A DNA stretch of 64,000 nucleotides from Ahaetulla prasina (GCF_028640845.1 NC_080548.1:9666314-9730313); one strand, 5' to 3'; shown: positions 22,986 through 34,434, counted from the stretch's first letter. The notes: generated by a model not told the origin, from the sequence alone. Numbers and translations: made by a program.

Positions 22986-23295
22986 AATGGTGATAGATGT
23001 AGAGTTGCCAAGCAACATCAGCATTAGGAAGAAAGGACGTGAGAACCTGAGGAAGGACCAAGGTTTGAAGGAAGCACTAGAAAGGATGTGGAAAGTTAAG
23101 GCCAAATAGGTCCCAATGTCGGTAGGAGCGCTTGGGGTTGTGACTCCTAAATTGGGAATCCAACAGATTCCAGGAATGACATCAGTGCTAGAATCAGACA
23201 TTTGGAAGAGGGCAGAGCTAGGAACACCTGAGATTTTGCTCAGGACTCTCAAACTCCCAGGAGTTCTACACAGACCACCCATAGGGCTGAGAAGG

Positions 23296-23298
<3 letters not shown>
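22986..23298. other. Unassigned sequence upstream of a GT repeat
   Basis: The open frame continues from the LINE but I do not recognise it. It could be more of the same element or unrelated flank. Confidence 0.35.
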
Positions 23299-23334
<36 letters not shown>

Positions 23335-23373
23335 TGTATCTACTATACATACATACATATATACATACATATA
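23299..23373 (+). repeat. GT repeat followed by ATAC repeat
   Basis: (GT)n of about 35 bases and then (ATAC/ATAT)n of about 30 bases, directly in front of an inverted-repeat element. Confidence 0.95.
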
Positions 23374-23625
23374 TACTGTGTTTCCCCGAAAATAAGACCA
23401 TCTTATTTTTTTTGAACTCGGCCTTATTTTCAGGGATGTTTTATTATTTTGGGGTGCATGGAGCAAGACAGGACTCCTCTTGCCATCTTACCTGATTTCC
23501 AGCTCTTGCATTTAAATATTTTTGGGGAGGGCTTATTTTGAGGGGAGGCTTATTTTAGCGCATGCACTCAAAAGCCCGATTAGGCTTATTATCAGGGGAT
23601 GTCTTACTTTCAGGGAAACAGGGTA
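23374..23625 (+). mobile_element. Inverted-repeat element, TGTTTCCCCGAAAATAAGAC family
   Basis: It starts TACTGTGTTTCCCCGAAAAT and ends CTTTCAGGGAAACAGGGTA. The inner GGGGTGCATGGAGCAAGA matches the reverse of the copy at 44444-44776. TA is present at both ends. No coding capacity. Confidence 0.8.
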
Positions 23626-24358
23626 CATACATACAAATACACAGTAACAATACAAGCGAGACTTTAAAAAATTAACAGCCACAATCGAACTCTCTAGTAT
23701 AAAGCAATTATTTTGATGTGAACTGTAGTAGTTCTTTTTCAATATTGCATTCAATTTGGAATTTTAAAAAAACCCTGGTTTTGTAACATTGCCATCCTAA
23801 ATTATAATTCATATTGAGAGATCATTGAGAATAGAAAAAAGAAAAGAAAAAAGTATTGTAGGTTATTTAATATAACGCTAGTCATTTTTTAACATCTACG
23901 AACATCAATGTATGGAAACAACGTAAGGCAGTAAGATGTATAACAATGTAATAAGAAGGTAGGCAAATACATAAATTAATCATGCTAAAGTATTTGGTTG
24001 ATGGTGTTTCCAAGTATCGGGTTCAATGATCTCAGCACTTTGAGAAGACACTGGGTAGGGCAAGGCAAAATGAATTTCTAGTTTAGAATGAAAAAAAGGT
24101 GAATCATGGATTTGATGATTAGAAAGGCAGAAAATGGGAAGGTGATAAATTCATTTGTAACCACTGCAAAAAAAAAAGGATTGGAAGCCACTTCTTAATA
24201 CACTTTTTCTTTTCTTTTTCCCCTCTATGTACTCTCTTGTTTCATTTACTTGTTTTACATCTTCCTTCGTTCTTTTTCTTTAATATAGCTTTATACTGTA
24301 CGTTTGTCTTATATTATTGTAACTCATATTTTAATAAAAATTCTATTTTAAAAAAATC
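23626..24358 (+). mobile_element. Unassigned sequence ending in an L1-like 3' UTR
   Basis: From about 24165 to 24358 the AGGATTGGAAGCCACTTC block, the pyrimidine-rich stretch and the final AATAAAAATTCTATTTTAAA resemble squamate L1 3' ends. The part before about 24100 is not recognised. Confidence 0.5.
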
Positions 24359-24634
24359 ATTTTTCGAGGAGACCAAGTAGAGGAAGGCTGGATCCAGCTG
24401 TCCTATCTGGTTATACTCCAACAATTGGTTGGCTGAAATAACTGGAAAATAAGAGGGTTTGGGCCTGACATATCCAGCACTAGAACAGGGAAGCATGGAG
24501 AGATTTCCCCATTAACAGAGTGCTATGAAGTGGTTTGACTGAAGCTCTTTGCAGATGTTCCTTTTCAGAACTTAGGTCATGACCAACCGCTGTAGTGTTG
24601 TTAAAGGGCTTCTCCTGAATGTTTCTGCCTGACC

Positions 24635-25370
24635 TGGAACATAGAATATTAGGGTTGGAACCAGGGGTGGGTTTCAAAAATTTTAGCAAGGGGTTCTTTG
24701 CCCAGTTTCTGGGTGGGCATGGCCATGGTGGGTGTGGCCTAGTCGGCCTCCTGCACCATGGCGGGATGGGGGCGTTTTTGCCCTCCCTGGGCTCCAGATG
24801 CTTTCCTCAAGCCTCTGGGAGGCCGTTTTTGCCCTCTGGAGGCCAGAATTGGGCCCTTTTCCAAACTTCCTGAGCTTCCGCTAGGCCCATTTTTTGCCCC
24901 TCCCCTTTCACCTCCGTGCGCGCCCTGCACTTACCTGCATCCAAAACAAACTGCATGGGAACTCCTGGGAGGGGAGGGGCCAGCCAGGAGTGGGATTTGG
25001 GGGTTCTCTGAACTGCACAGAATCTTAGCTAGAGATTCTCCTGAACGTCTGCGAACTCCCAGCAGCCCACCCCTGGTTGGAATGGATCTTGAAGTTCTTC
25101 TAGTCCAACTCGCTGCCCAAGCAGGAGATCCTACATCATTCCAGACAAATGGCTATCCAATCTCTTCTTGAAACTCTCCAGTGATGGAGCACCCACAACT
25201 TCTACAGTCAAGCCATTCTGTTGGTTAATTGTTCTCACTGTCAGGACGGTTCCAGGTTGGACCTCTCTTTAATGATCTTCCACCTGTTGCTTCTTGTCCT
25301 GCACTCAGATGCTTTGGAGAATAGATCGACCTCCCTGCCTTCTCTGTGACAATCACTCAAGTACCTCTAT
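24635..25370 (-). mobile_element. CR1 LINE 3' end interrupted by a hAT-like element
   Basis: The tip ATAGAATATTAGGGTTGGAA ends at 24660; the body resumes at 25076 with GGATCTTGAAGTTCTTCTAG, followed by GATGGAGCACCCACAACTTC and the usual CR1 order. Confidence 0.85.
24662..25075 (+). mobile_element. hAT-like element (GGTGGGTTTC family), 414-bp type
   Basis: Ends: CAGGGGTGGGTTTC and CAGCCCACCCCTG. The flanking 8-mers gttggaac and gttggaat match 7 of 8. The GC-rich body (open frames of 84 and 137 aa) is not coding. Confidence 0.85.
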
Positions 25371-26113
25371 TTTTAAAATATATCTTAAAATATCCTTTCT
25401 ATCCCAATTACATATTTAGATTTCTAAATATTCAGAAAAGCATATCTTCTTTTTTTAAGTCCCATAGAGTTAAAGCTATGTTTATCGCATGTATGCATGT
25501 GTTTTGTCATTAAAATATGGTAGGGAAGTCATTCAAATCACTGATGTCCTACACACAGATGCACAAAAACACTCTTCAGTGTCATCACTTTCCCTGTTGC
25601 TAGGTAAAGTATTAGTATAATTTTAAACTCTAACCACATCCTCAAATCATGCTCAGCTATATTCTTTGTTCCCACAACACCTCGAATTAGATCAATTGCA
25701 AACGTACGCAGCTGTACAGTATCTGCATAGGATACTGGTCTTAACCGTGGTTATTTTTTTGTGGCTTTGCAGTTTACAGTGTAATTTAGACAAGAGGGTT
25801 TCCTCAATAACTAAATTAAGAATGTTGTGTAAATACCACCATCATACAATTTGGTTGGAGTTAGGATATTGTACGAGTCCATCTGTGTTGGGAAGGGAAT
25901 GAGTTTTCACAGCAATTAGGTGAGGTGAATTATGACCCCATTCATTAGCCTTGTCTTCCATGGGAGCCCTTGAAAGCCTCCTAGGGGCCAGTGTAACCCT
26001 CAGTTCAGGATGTTTGCCCATCTGGAACTTAAATGATGGTGGGAACCTCAAGCTCTCATGAACTGATTTTGGATCCCTTGTTAATTCCTTCTCTACTTCT
26101 CTACTGTCCTTAG
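25371..26113 (+). other. GJA4: GJA4 upstream flank or 5' intron
   Basis: No transposon is recognised here. Just before the GJA4 start a pyrimidine-rich tract leads to TTAG at 26110-26113 and CACAG at 26114-26118; either could be the acceptor of the coding exon. The non-coding first exon and promoter are not identified. Confidence 0.45.
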
Positions 26114-26119
26114 CACAGG

Positions 26120-27172
26120 ATGGGCGACTGGGGCTTCCTGGAGAAGTTACTGGACCAGGTGCAGGAACATTCAACAGTCATCGGCAAGATCTGGTTGACG
26201 GTCCTGTTCATCTTCCGAATCTTGATCCTGGGTCTAGCTGGGGAGTCCGTTTGGGGGGATGAGCAGTCCGATTTTGTGTGCAATACCAAGCAACCTGGCT
26301 GTACCAACGTCTGCTATGACAACGCCTTCCCTATTTCCCATATTCGTTACTGGGTGCTGCAGTTCCTCTTTGTCAGCACCCCAACTTTGGTCTATCTGGG
26401 ACATGTCATCTACCTCTCCCGACAAGAGGAGAAGCTAAAGGAACGGGAGAGTGAACTCCGGGCATTGCAAGCCAAAGATTACAAGGCAACAGCTATGTTG
26501 ATGGCAGTGGAGAAGAAGATGGCCAAGATCTGTGTGGCTGAAGATGGCCGAATTAAAATCCGTGGGCCTCTGATGTGGACCTATGTCATCAGCGTGATCT
26601 TCAAGACCATCTTTGAGGCAGGCTTTCTTCTTGGCCAGTGGTACCTATATGGCTTTGTCATGCATGCTAACTATGTGTGCCAAGGTTCTCCATGCCCACA
26701 CCATGTGGACTGTTTTATGTCCCGTCCCACTGAAAAAACCATCTTCATCCTTTTCATGCTGGTAATGGGCTTGATATCCCTTGTCCTCAACATTCTGGAG
26801 CTTCTCCATCTCTTTTGCAAGCACCTGGTCAAAAGGGTTAAGGAAAGTGACTGTTGCTCCCCATCTTCTGCTCCCCCTCTACCCTTTGATGGCAACAGCA
26901 TTGGTAAAATGCCAACAGGGCCTTATCCACCAGATAAACCCTATTTCTACCTGCCCATGTCAGACAGGCATGCTCCACCGGGATACCAGGGATACAACAA
27001 GCTCTCCAGTGAGCAGAACTGGGCCAACTACAACACAGAAGAAACCCTGGCCTTGCAAAACCAGATTAGTCCTCCTGATCTCTTTGCAACAGGACCCCCT
27101 GAAATCCATCTCTCTCCAGAAAAGCAATCCAGCCGCCCAAGTAGCAGTGCTTCTAAAAAACAGTATGTCTAG
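26120..27172 (+). CDS. GJA4: Gap junction alpha-4 protein (connexin-37)
   Basis: A complete 350-aa connexin in one exon (human GJA4 is 333 aa). In other vertebrates this subunit forms gap junctions in arterial endothelium and between oocyte and granulosa cells. Visible: [19 protein letters not shown] at the N terminus, four hydrophobic segments (about 22-40, 77-97, 152-173 and 206-228), first-loop cysteines 54, 61 and 65, second-loop cysteines 187, 192 and 198, and SRPTEK at 201-206. The tail (about 235-350) is longer than in mammals but keeps SSEQNWAN near 296-303 and ends in [13 protein letters not shown], the connexin-37 signature. The start has a good context (aggATGg) next to two candidate splice acceptors. 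No damage is visible. Residues 247-277 are duplicated in DNA form at 28893-28986. Confidence 0.96.
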   Translation: MGDWGFLEKLLDQVQEHSTVIGKIWLTVLFIFRILILGLAGESVWGDEQSDFVCNTKQPGCTNVCYDNAFPISHIRYWVLQFLFVSTPTLVYLGHVIYLSRQEEKLKERESELRALQAKDYKATAMLMAVEKKMAKICVAEDGRIKIRGPLMWTYVISVIFKTIFEAGFLLGQWYLYGFVMHANYVCQGSPCPHHVDCFMSRPTEKTIFILFMLVMGLISLVLNILELLHLFCKHLVKRVKESDCCSPSSAPPLPFDGNSIGKMPTGPYPPDKPYFYLPMSDRHAPPGYQGYNKLSSEQNWANYNTEETLALQNQISPPDLFATGPPEIHLSPEKQSSRPSSSASKKQYV

Positions 27173-28892
27173 CAAGCAGCCATTTGAAGTGTAAGTTCCA
27201 TGGGGGCTTCCTTGAGAGCAGCCAGGTTTCTCTCAAGGGTCTCTTCATGTGGAAGGCTCCAATATGATTCCTTGCCATGGAAGAAAGAGGCTGGGCCTCA
27301 GGATTCTTCCCAGGTGCTTCCCAGGTTTTTGCCACAGTATTCTACTGCCCCGGTGAAAACCAGGACTTGAAGATGGACACAGACTGAACTTGTGGATCCA
27401 CCAAGGTGTAAAAAACAAAAGGACACATAGAACAATCTCATAGAAGCCACTGAAGCGGCTGGTTAATGGGCATTTTAAGATGGAGTGCTAAATGTTGATT
27501 CCTGGGGGAAAACATAAGTAGTTGGGTCTGTATTTTGAGGTGTCTTGTGACTTACAGATCAGAAAACAGCCACTGGACCACAAAGAGAGGAGGGTAGGTA
27601 GAAGAGACACCAGCTTGGACTATCCAAACTGAGTTTCAAATTTTGGAAGTAAATTGAAGCTGAAAAGGAGAGGGCAGAATAAACTTGAGGAGGAACTTCT
27701 GGTATGTCACCTTTTTAGGAATGGACATGTGAACAGGTTGAGGAAAGTCATCTATCAAGCAGATTTGTTTTCATGTTGCAGTTGTCAAACTTCTGAGCAG
27801 TTTACTTATTAAATACTGCAGTACATCTACCGTTTGCATATTGTTCCAAGTAGGCATTAGGGAGAATAATTGCTGTTGCTGATGTTATCTTATTAAATAT
27901 GACTCCTATTTAAGTATAGAGCTGATAATGACTTAGGTCCTCTGGGTTACTTTAGAAATGTCTTCCATCTAACAGCGTAGAAAAGCAGTTTTCAATCTCA
28001 CCATATTTGAAACTCCAATTTCTGTCTTCCACTGATACTGGGTGAACTTTTGGTCTGCCAAGGGCTCTCTCTACATTTTCCCCCCCTTCAACTGGTACCT
28101 TGGAGAATTTGAATCAAAACTGTTAACTATGTAAAATAACTCCCCTTTCTCAGTCTCCTTGGTCATGTAATTCCATCTCTCATTCCATCAGGACACTTTT
28201 CTGGAGATTGGCCTTCCACAAGCTAAATGCCCTTCAACCAGTTGGGGCTACAGATCCCCAAGTTTCCAGCCATACTGGTTTGGGATGCTGGGCACTAAGA
28301 TCCCAGCACATCTGGAAGATACCAAATTATGAAAAGGCACACATTTCTCTTGGTGTTAAATGGATCAGAACCTCATCAGAACTTCATTCTGATGGTTCTG
28401 TGAAGCCACATTCCTTCGCAGACAAAAGACTATTGTGTTAGCTGAACTTTACTCGGTATAAATCGTCCATTGACGATACTCTCTAAATATTGAAAGCTAT
28501 CTGGCCTTCTCCAGCGTAACTGCTCACCCATCTTCTCATTCCAATCATTATTTGTGCAGGGCTCTGCCAAACAGAGATTACTCCTGGATGTTTGAGGTCA
28601 ATATTGTGTTATATGTGTATCCTTATAAATCGTTGCAGTGGTCAGTCTCTCTCCTGGCTTCCTACCTTCCTTTGTACCTTCCTTTTTTTATATGTGTTCT
28701 AATTCTTTCACATCATATGACTGTAAGCACAAGCCGGGTCCCTCAGTGTTAAAATCACACTCTCTCCTGCAGTGGGAAAGTGATGTGAATTTTTTTTTAA
28801 TGCTCATATGTCAGCCCTTCCAGGAAAAAATTCCTGCCTCTCTCTGGATTAAATCAAAGGAGTGGGATAGTTTGGGGGTTTTGTGTTTGGAA

Positions 28893-28986
28893 CTCCCCAT
28901 TTTTTGCTCCCCATCTACCCTTTGATGCCAACAGCATTGGTAAAATATCAACAGGCATTTATCCACCAGATAAAACCTATTTCTAC
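28893..28986 (+). pseudogene. Partial copy of GJA4 C-tail coding sequence
   Basis: These 94 bases align without a gap to 26857-26950 of GJA4 (constant offset 2036), with 10 mismatches, or 89 percent identity. Similarity stops sharply on both sides. The frame is still open and encodes a near copy of residues 247-277, for example LPFDANSIGK and YPPDK. No splice sites or connexin domains flank it, so it is a fragment, not a gene. It may be the last trace of a tandem GJA4 duplicate or a short local duplication. Confidence 0.85.
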
Positions 28987-29347
28987 TGCAAAAATACATG
29001 CTCTGGAAACTGGCTTTTGTTGCTGCAGGTGAAAAGCTTGTGATGGTTATAAAAATAGGATCGCTCTCCAGCTTCAATCAAGAGCAAACTGTGATAGGAA
29101 GAGATAGGGGGGCAAGGACCATTTTTTCCCCATTTCTACTGAACTGTTTCTGATAACTAAACTGTGAAAAGGAGATGGTTGTATGTAGCGAACTCACCTC
29201 TGTGCCTTTGATGAAGATGTCTCAGATCAACATGGCCATTAAGAAGCTGGCTTCACGTCCCCAGTTCATAACCAATGTTCACTCTTTCAGGGTGCAAGGT
29301 GGAGGGCTATGGGTATGCACTCTGTGTTTGTGTCCTTTTTTTTTCTA

Positions 29348-29353
29348 AATAAA
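29348..29353 (+). promoter_or_regulatory. GJA4: Candidate polyadenylation signal of GJA4
   Basis: AATAAA, followed 20 bases later by a second AATAAA and preceded by a T-run and a G/T-rich stretch. It is the first AATAAA after a long non-repetitive stretch. Which signal is used cannot be told from sequence. Confidence 0.4.
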
Positions 29354-29501
29354 AAGAATTTTTTTATATATAAATAAAATGAAAAATTGGCAAGACTGTT
29401 CTGTGGGTCAATAGTACATCTTGCAGCCGATATAAAATTGGCCTGATGAATGCTTCCATGCCATTACAAGATTCAAACCACTGGACACAATGATTAAATA
29501 T

Positions 29502-29735
29502 CGAAGATTTAACCAAGTCCTTTATAATGAACATACTTGTATTTGCAGAGCTCCAGAGATGGAGCGCAAGACATATATTATTTGAATGTCAATTATATAA
29601 GAAAGAGAGAGAACCGTATCTTGGATTGCACGTTAGATAAACAACTTATTGGGATCCTTGTATTAAAACAATATGTGTCATGTGGTGTCAGAATTCACAC
29701 ATTGCGTATATAACACAGCCCTTCATTTGAATAAA
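29502..29735 (+). repeat. Dispersed repeat, copy A
   Basis: It shares about 234 bases with 30638-30871 at roughly 80 percent identity, in the same orientation. One frame has HILFECQLYKKE, which weakly recalls the C-terminal end of a LINE ORF2. Confidence 0.7.
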
Positions 29736-29826
29736 ACAGTTCCATTGAGATCTGCATGTGTGGGTTTCATTGGGGTAAATTGTAGGGATGACACAGAAAT
29801 ATGATTTGCATTCTTTATTCTTTCAC

Positions 29827-30151
29827 AGAATAACAGGGTTGGAAGGGACCTTGGAAGTCTTCTAGTCCATCTTCCTGCTCAAGCAGGAAATCCTATACCA
29901 TTTCAGACAGATGGTTGTCCAATCTTGTCTTGAAAACCTCCAGTGTTGGAGCTTCCACAACTTCTGGAGGCAAGTCATTCCACTGATTAATTGTCCTCAC
30001 TGTTAGGAAATTTCTCCTTAGTTCTAGGTAGCTTCTCTCCTTGATTACTTTCCATCCATGGCTTCTGGTCCTGCCTTCAGGTGCTTTGACTCCCTCTTCT
30101 TTATTACACCCCCTTAGATATTGGAATACTACTATTATGGCACCCCTAATC
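29827..30151 (-). mobile_element. CR1 LINE 3' end
   Basis: The tip AACAGGGTTGGAAGGGACC and the following phrases (TTCCACAACTTCTGGAGG, TTTCTCCTTAGTTCTAGG) are standard CR1 in reverse. It lies between the two copies of the 234-base repeat. Confidence 0.88.
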
Positions 30152-30637
30152 TGTATTTAATTCCATCTTTATATATGCTTTTATTAATCTGTGTTTTTTA
30201 TTCTGGATTGGATATGACCTATTGGCTAATCAACAATAGAGTTACTTCACTTTCATTCCACACATGATCTCCAGTCCACAATGAGTTGTGGAACACTTAC
30301 TCACAGCCCTAAAGTCCTATCTCAAAATGCTATCAGGTCTTCTTAGCAACATCAGGCATCCGGTATGAATGACACATGAGCATCTGCAAGGGAGGGGAGA
30401 AAGCAAATGACAAAACATGAATGACTACACCATGCTAACAATGTGACTCATGTATGCATGTATAATCAGACATGGGGCTGCAATTATGCAAGGGTGGCAT
30501 TGGATCATGCTAGTCTGCATTTCATTGTGATTTGCTGTCAACCCCTCTGCAGTCTACAGTGATTATTGTTGTAAGAAATCATCTTTTAAAAACAAAACCA
30601 ATAATCATCCTTACCCTAACAGTCCAATAGCATAAAA
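30152..30637. other. Unassigned sequence
   Basis: No gene and no recognised repeat. Confidence 0.4.
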
Positions 30638-30871
30638 TGAAGATTTAACCAAGTCCCTTATAATGAACATACTTGTATTTGCAGCGCTCCAGAGATAAAG
30701 GACATAATGCATAAATTATTTGAATGTCAATTATATAAGAAAGAGATCATTAACTTGGACTGCACATTAGATGAACAACCTAATGGGATCCTTGTATTAA
30801 AGTATATATTTCATGTATGCTCAGTAATCACAAATTACATACACTATATAATGCAGCCATTTATTTGAATC
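30638..30871 (+). repeat. Dispersed repeat, copy B
   Basis: Second copy of the 29502-29735 sequence; it keeps ATTTGAATGTCAATTATATA and GGGATCCTTGTATTAAA. Differences include several small indels. Confidence 0.7.
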
Positions 30872-31187
30872 CCAAATTGCCCTAGTTCTAAACACGATGT
30901 ACCACAAGTTGTATTTCCATCTGATCAGATGGGAAACGCCTATGACCATATTTAACTGAAGGGCTGGTGGCCTTTTTCATTGTGGCTTCCTTACACCTAA
31001 CCCTACTAGAAGGAGCATCTGGTGACCCTTGGTTATTAACCTGAAATTGATCCTCAATTATTCACTGAATTGTTACTTCAGTGTTTGAGTTGCTAGAGTG
31101 TGTAGTGGAAGAAAAAGTGCTGTGATTGCAGCTACAATCCTACATCCATTCACTAGAAGAAAGCCTGATTGACATTTATGGGACTAA
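30872..31187. other. Unassigned sequence
   Basis: No gene or repeat recognised. Confidence 0.4.
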
Positions 31188-31195
31188 CTTCTGAG

Positions 31196-31366
31196 TAGGG
31201 GTGGGTTTCAAAACCCATTGCTACCGGTTCACTCATTGGCACACACGCACTCGCACATGCGCACAATGCATCTGCCCATGCACAAAAGCATCTGAGCGGG
31301 TGGCCGGAGCCTCCCGCCGCTACCTGTTCACCCGACCTGGGGCAAACTGGTAGCAACCCACCACTG
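31196..31366 (+). mobile_element. hAT-like MITE (GGTGGGTTTC family), short type
   Basis: Ends TAGGGGTGGGTTTC and GCAACCCACCACTG. A perfect 8-base duplication, cttctgag, flanks it. The body resembles the copies at 5546 and 62631. Confidence 0.9.
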
Positions 31367-31417
31367 CTTCTGAGTGCTGGCAGAAATATCCATCTGATTC
31401 AGTTCCAAGTGAGAGAA

Positions 31418-31960
31418 AGACACTGGAAACATGGAGGCTGATTGGAAATATGGTTTAATGATGAGGCAGAACCATCAAGCACATAGTCCTGGTGCAGCTG
31501 ACCACATGAAGTTGAGAGAGGTATTTATCCCCTCTCTTGGGCTTTGCACTTGAACTTCTTGTTCTTGTGCAAGAACATTTGTGACTGTTGTAAGAGTCAC
31601 AGCTAATTTTGTAGTCCGTCTGAGTCCCAGGCTTGGTTGAAGCTTGCAATCAATCAATCACAATCCCCAGTGATTGTGCCATGTGGTGAGCTCTGCTACT
31701 AGATGGGTTAATTCTATTATGTCCTGGAGGATCATGTCTTAATCCCATCACTCTGGAGCTGGAGGTCTTTTGTCTTGTAGCTAGGCTGGCCCAGTCTTTC
31801 TTAATGGGCACCAAATATCTACTGCGGGGGTCAGGGAGCCGTGTTCTGTCTTTAAAACATGTTTCTTCTTTTATCCTCCAGGGAAATATAATATTCTGCC
31901 TTTTCAATATTTCTCAATATAGTTCATTCTTCTAGGAGAAGGGTGGGTGCTAACTTTCTA
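31418..31960 (+). mobile_element. LTR-like dispersed repeat, contiguous copy
   Basis: It opens with CACTGGAAACATGGAGGCTG and ends around AATATAATATTCTGCCTTTT and TTCATTCTTCT. The first part is also seen at 40958-41650, the last part at 34186-34330. Solo-LTR nature is a guess; clear TG/CA ends are not assigned. Confidence 0.55.
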
Positions 31961-32349
31961 CCTGAGTAAACCTGGGTTGTGCAGCACAGTTAGCTCCAAA
32001 TCAGAAGGAATCTGGTGGCACCTTTGTGGCTAATATTTTATTAAAAGGCATGAGTTACAGTTCTGATGTAGATTTAACCTGGGATGAGGCAACAGAGGGG
32101 AAGGAAAGAGAAGACAGGTGAAGCAAACTCAGGTTATCTGTGCAAGACATTACAATTATCTTACCAACTGATAGCTCCAGTGTGTTTGTTGTCACTTTCT
32201 GAGATCACCTGAAGCCTGCCTGATGTCTCCCCAAAGCTGATGCCTTTTAGTCAGATTTTTAGTCAGCCTGTAAAGGATCTACCTGATTCCTCCTGATTTT
32301 TGGTACCAGACAGTAATACAGCTCTCTTCCCAGAATAGTACACAAATAA

Positions 32350-32729
32350 TACCGTATTTTTCAGAGTATAAGACACACCCTTTTCCCCTAAAAAAGAGGG
32401 TGAAAATCTGGGCGCGTCTTATACTCCAAATGTAGCCCTGCCCAGCTTCTCAAACGGAGGTTTCAGAGGCTGAAAAAAGCATCAGAAACGGAGCTTCAGA
32501 AAAGAAACCCCCAAACAGAGCTTCAGAGGCTTTTTTTCAGAAAAAAAAAGCAAGGCACAGAGCTCACAACCAAGGAACCTGTTGCTAAAATTCACCTCTG
32601 GGAGCAGCTGATTGGGGGTATTCCGGGAGGCAGATCCACCTGCCAATCAGCTTTTTTCTTATTTTCCTCTCAAAAAAACTAAGGTGCGTCTTACACTCCG
32701 GTGCGTCTTATACTCCAAAAAATACGGTA
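32350..32729 (+). mobile_element. Inverted-repeat element, TACCGTATTTTTCAGAG family
   Basis: It starts TACCGTATTTTTCAGAGTAT and ends TATACTCCAAAAAATACGGTA's 20-base tip in complement. The inner sequence has GGAACCTGTTGCTAAAATTC and GGTATTCCGGGAGG. No coding region. The superfamily is not settled; TA at both ends would suit a TA-duplicating type. Confidence 0.8.
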
Positions 32730-33785
32730 CATTGATTAGCTGTTCAAATTCCCTTCTATTTGGAATCTTCAGATCCATTTTTGCTGGAAATAAGAGGGGA
32801 CAAAAGTGACCTGTTCTTTGAGGTTTTCTCTTGGCTGGATCTAATCTGATGAAGGATTACAGTATAATTCAGACCATCATCTGTTTGTTTGTTTTTTTAG
32901 AAAAAAAATATGTTCAAATGTGGAAGGCACCCTTGGGATCATCAAGACCAATCTCTGCTCAGTATGGAATCCACAACTGTCTTGGAGTGTGGAGGGTGGG
33001 TGGGGGGAAAAGTTAGATAAATCTAGTTTCATGGCACCATGAAGACTAACAAAACTTCAAGACTAACAATCCTTGGCATCATAAACAGATATGAGATGCA
33101 GGGAGCTGATCTGGAGGGGACACGCACATATTTTTGGATTATTGGAAGAGAAGGTACACAGAAAGGGGGACATCAGATGGGTTGCAAAAATCTGGATGAC
33201 TGGTACACGGCAGGAAATGCTTCCTTTTCTATGTCTCTTGGCTGCCATCTAGTAGCAGTTCGTATTTTTGCAGCCTGATCTGGCAGCCGTGATAAAAGGC
33301 AAGGCGAGACAGGAAAGAAAAGAGGAGGATGCAAACTTGGATAATTATTTATAGCGTGACTGTTTATAAAATAGTTCCTAGGTGTGGCATAGAACTTCAT
33401 TGTGAGTTGATCAACAACAATATATAATCTCTTATCAGCAACTGATGAAGCTTATCTGCAAATGGTCCTTTTCCCTTCCATCGCCTAGCAGGGCTAACTC
33501 TCTGGAAGGAAATTTGATAAAAATAGCTGTACGGGAGGAAGGGTGTTTAATCCTTTCTCGGATGACATTTCTCCAATTCCACCCTTGCCCCAGCAGCTAT
33601 TTTCCCCACAGTGGAAACAATTTGGCAGAGTTCTTATAACATACTTAATCCTAAACTCAGGTTAACGAAACACAATTGCTGGGCTCACCTAGCATGGGAA
33701 ATCATCTTGTGGCTTAACTTCTGATGGTTCGGTTCACAAATGATGCTAAGGCAATAGTTGGTTTCCTACAATGCCCTGAATGAGA
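32730..33785. other. Unassigned intergenic sequence
   Basis: About 1.05 kb with no gene and no recognised repeat family. Confidence 0.45.
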
Positions 33786-33910
33786 TACTGTATTTTTCAG
33801 AATATAAGATGCACTTTTTCCCCCCTAAAAGAGGATGAAAATTTGGGTGTGCCTTATACACCGAATGTAGCCCCGCCCACCTGCTGGTCCCCATCCTTCG
33901 GCCTCTGCAC
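33786..33910 (+). mobile_element. Left half of a TACCGTATTTTTCAGAG element
   Basis: It starts TACTGTATTTTTCAGAATAT and breaks off at CCTCTGCAC where a hAT-like element begins. The matching right half is found 8 kb away at 41940-42494. Confidence 0.8.
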
Positions 33911-34185
33911 CAGAGGTGGGTTTCAGCAGGTTCTGACCAATTCTGGAGAACCGGTAGCGGAAATTTTTAGTAGTTCGGAGAACCGGTAGTAAAAATTCTG
34001 ACTGGCCCCGCCCCCATCTATTCTCTGTCTCCCAATTCCCAGCTGATTGGGAGGAAATGGGGATTTTGCAATAACCTTCCCCTGGATTGGGGTGGGAATG
34101 GAAATTTTACAGCATCCTTCCCCTGCCATGCCCACCAAGCCACACCTACAGAACCGGTAGTAAAAAAATTGGAAACCCACCACTG
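33911..34185 (+). mobile_element. hAT-like MITE, left border of the 7.5-kb block
   Basis: Complete element with CAGAGGTGGGTTTCAGC and GAAACCCACCACTG ends. Its own flanks do not match (ctctgcac left, tatgggct right). They do match the flanks of the copy at 41651: ctctgcac with ctccgcgc (6 of 8), tatgggct with tatggggt (7 of 8). It shares with that copy the extra module AACCTTCCCCTGGATTGGGG. Confidence 0.85.
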
Positions 34186-34330
34186 TATGGGCTATTAAGA
34201 AAGACTTGGGGGGCTGTTTCTTTCCTTTAATAAACATGTTTCTCCATTTCTCATTTGGTGAAATATAATATTCTGCCTTTTTAATATTTCCCAAAATATT
34301 TCATTCTTCTGAGGGAGGGGGAGGTACTAA
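34186..34330 (+). mobile_element. LTR-like repeat, right-hand part
   Basis: AAACATGTTTCTCCATTTC and AATATAATATTCTGCCTTTT match the end of the repeat at 31418-31960. It lacks the left-hand part, which is found at 40958-41650. Confidence 0.65.
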
Positions 34331-34434
34331 TTCCCACAACACTGTCAAACTATTTGTTAAGGCTGTATTAAGGCTGTACTATTCTTTTCATCTTTCCTAT
34401 TACCTATCTCCTTTTCTACTTATTTTATTTTATT

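Larger units (their letters stand above)
27173..29353 (+). other. GJA4: Probable GJA4 3' UTR
   Basis: About 2.2 kb without a recognised transposon, unlike the flanks. ATTAAA at 27808-27813 and AATAAA at 29348-29353 (and again at 29373-29378) are candidate polyadenylation signals. The open frames inside lack support, apart from the GJA4-derived copy at 28893-28986. Confidence 0.5.

Noticed and set aside
22503..23282. 259-aa open frame on the - strand as a host gene
   Set aside because: Its recognisable part is CR1/L3 reverse-transcriptase C-terminus followed by the LINE 3' UTR and hairpin.
24619..25171. 84-aa and 137-aa frames
   Set aside because: They lie across a GC-rich hAT-like element and a CR1 copy.
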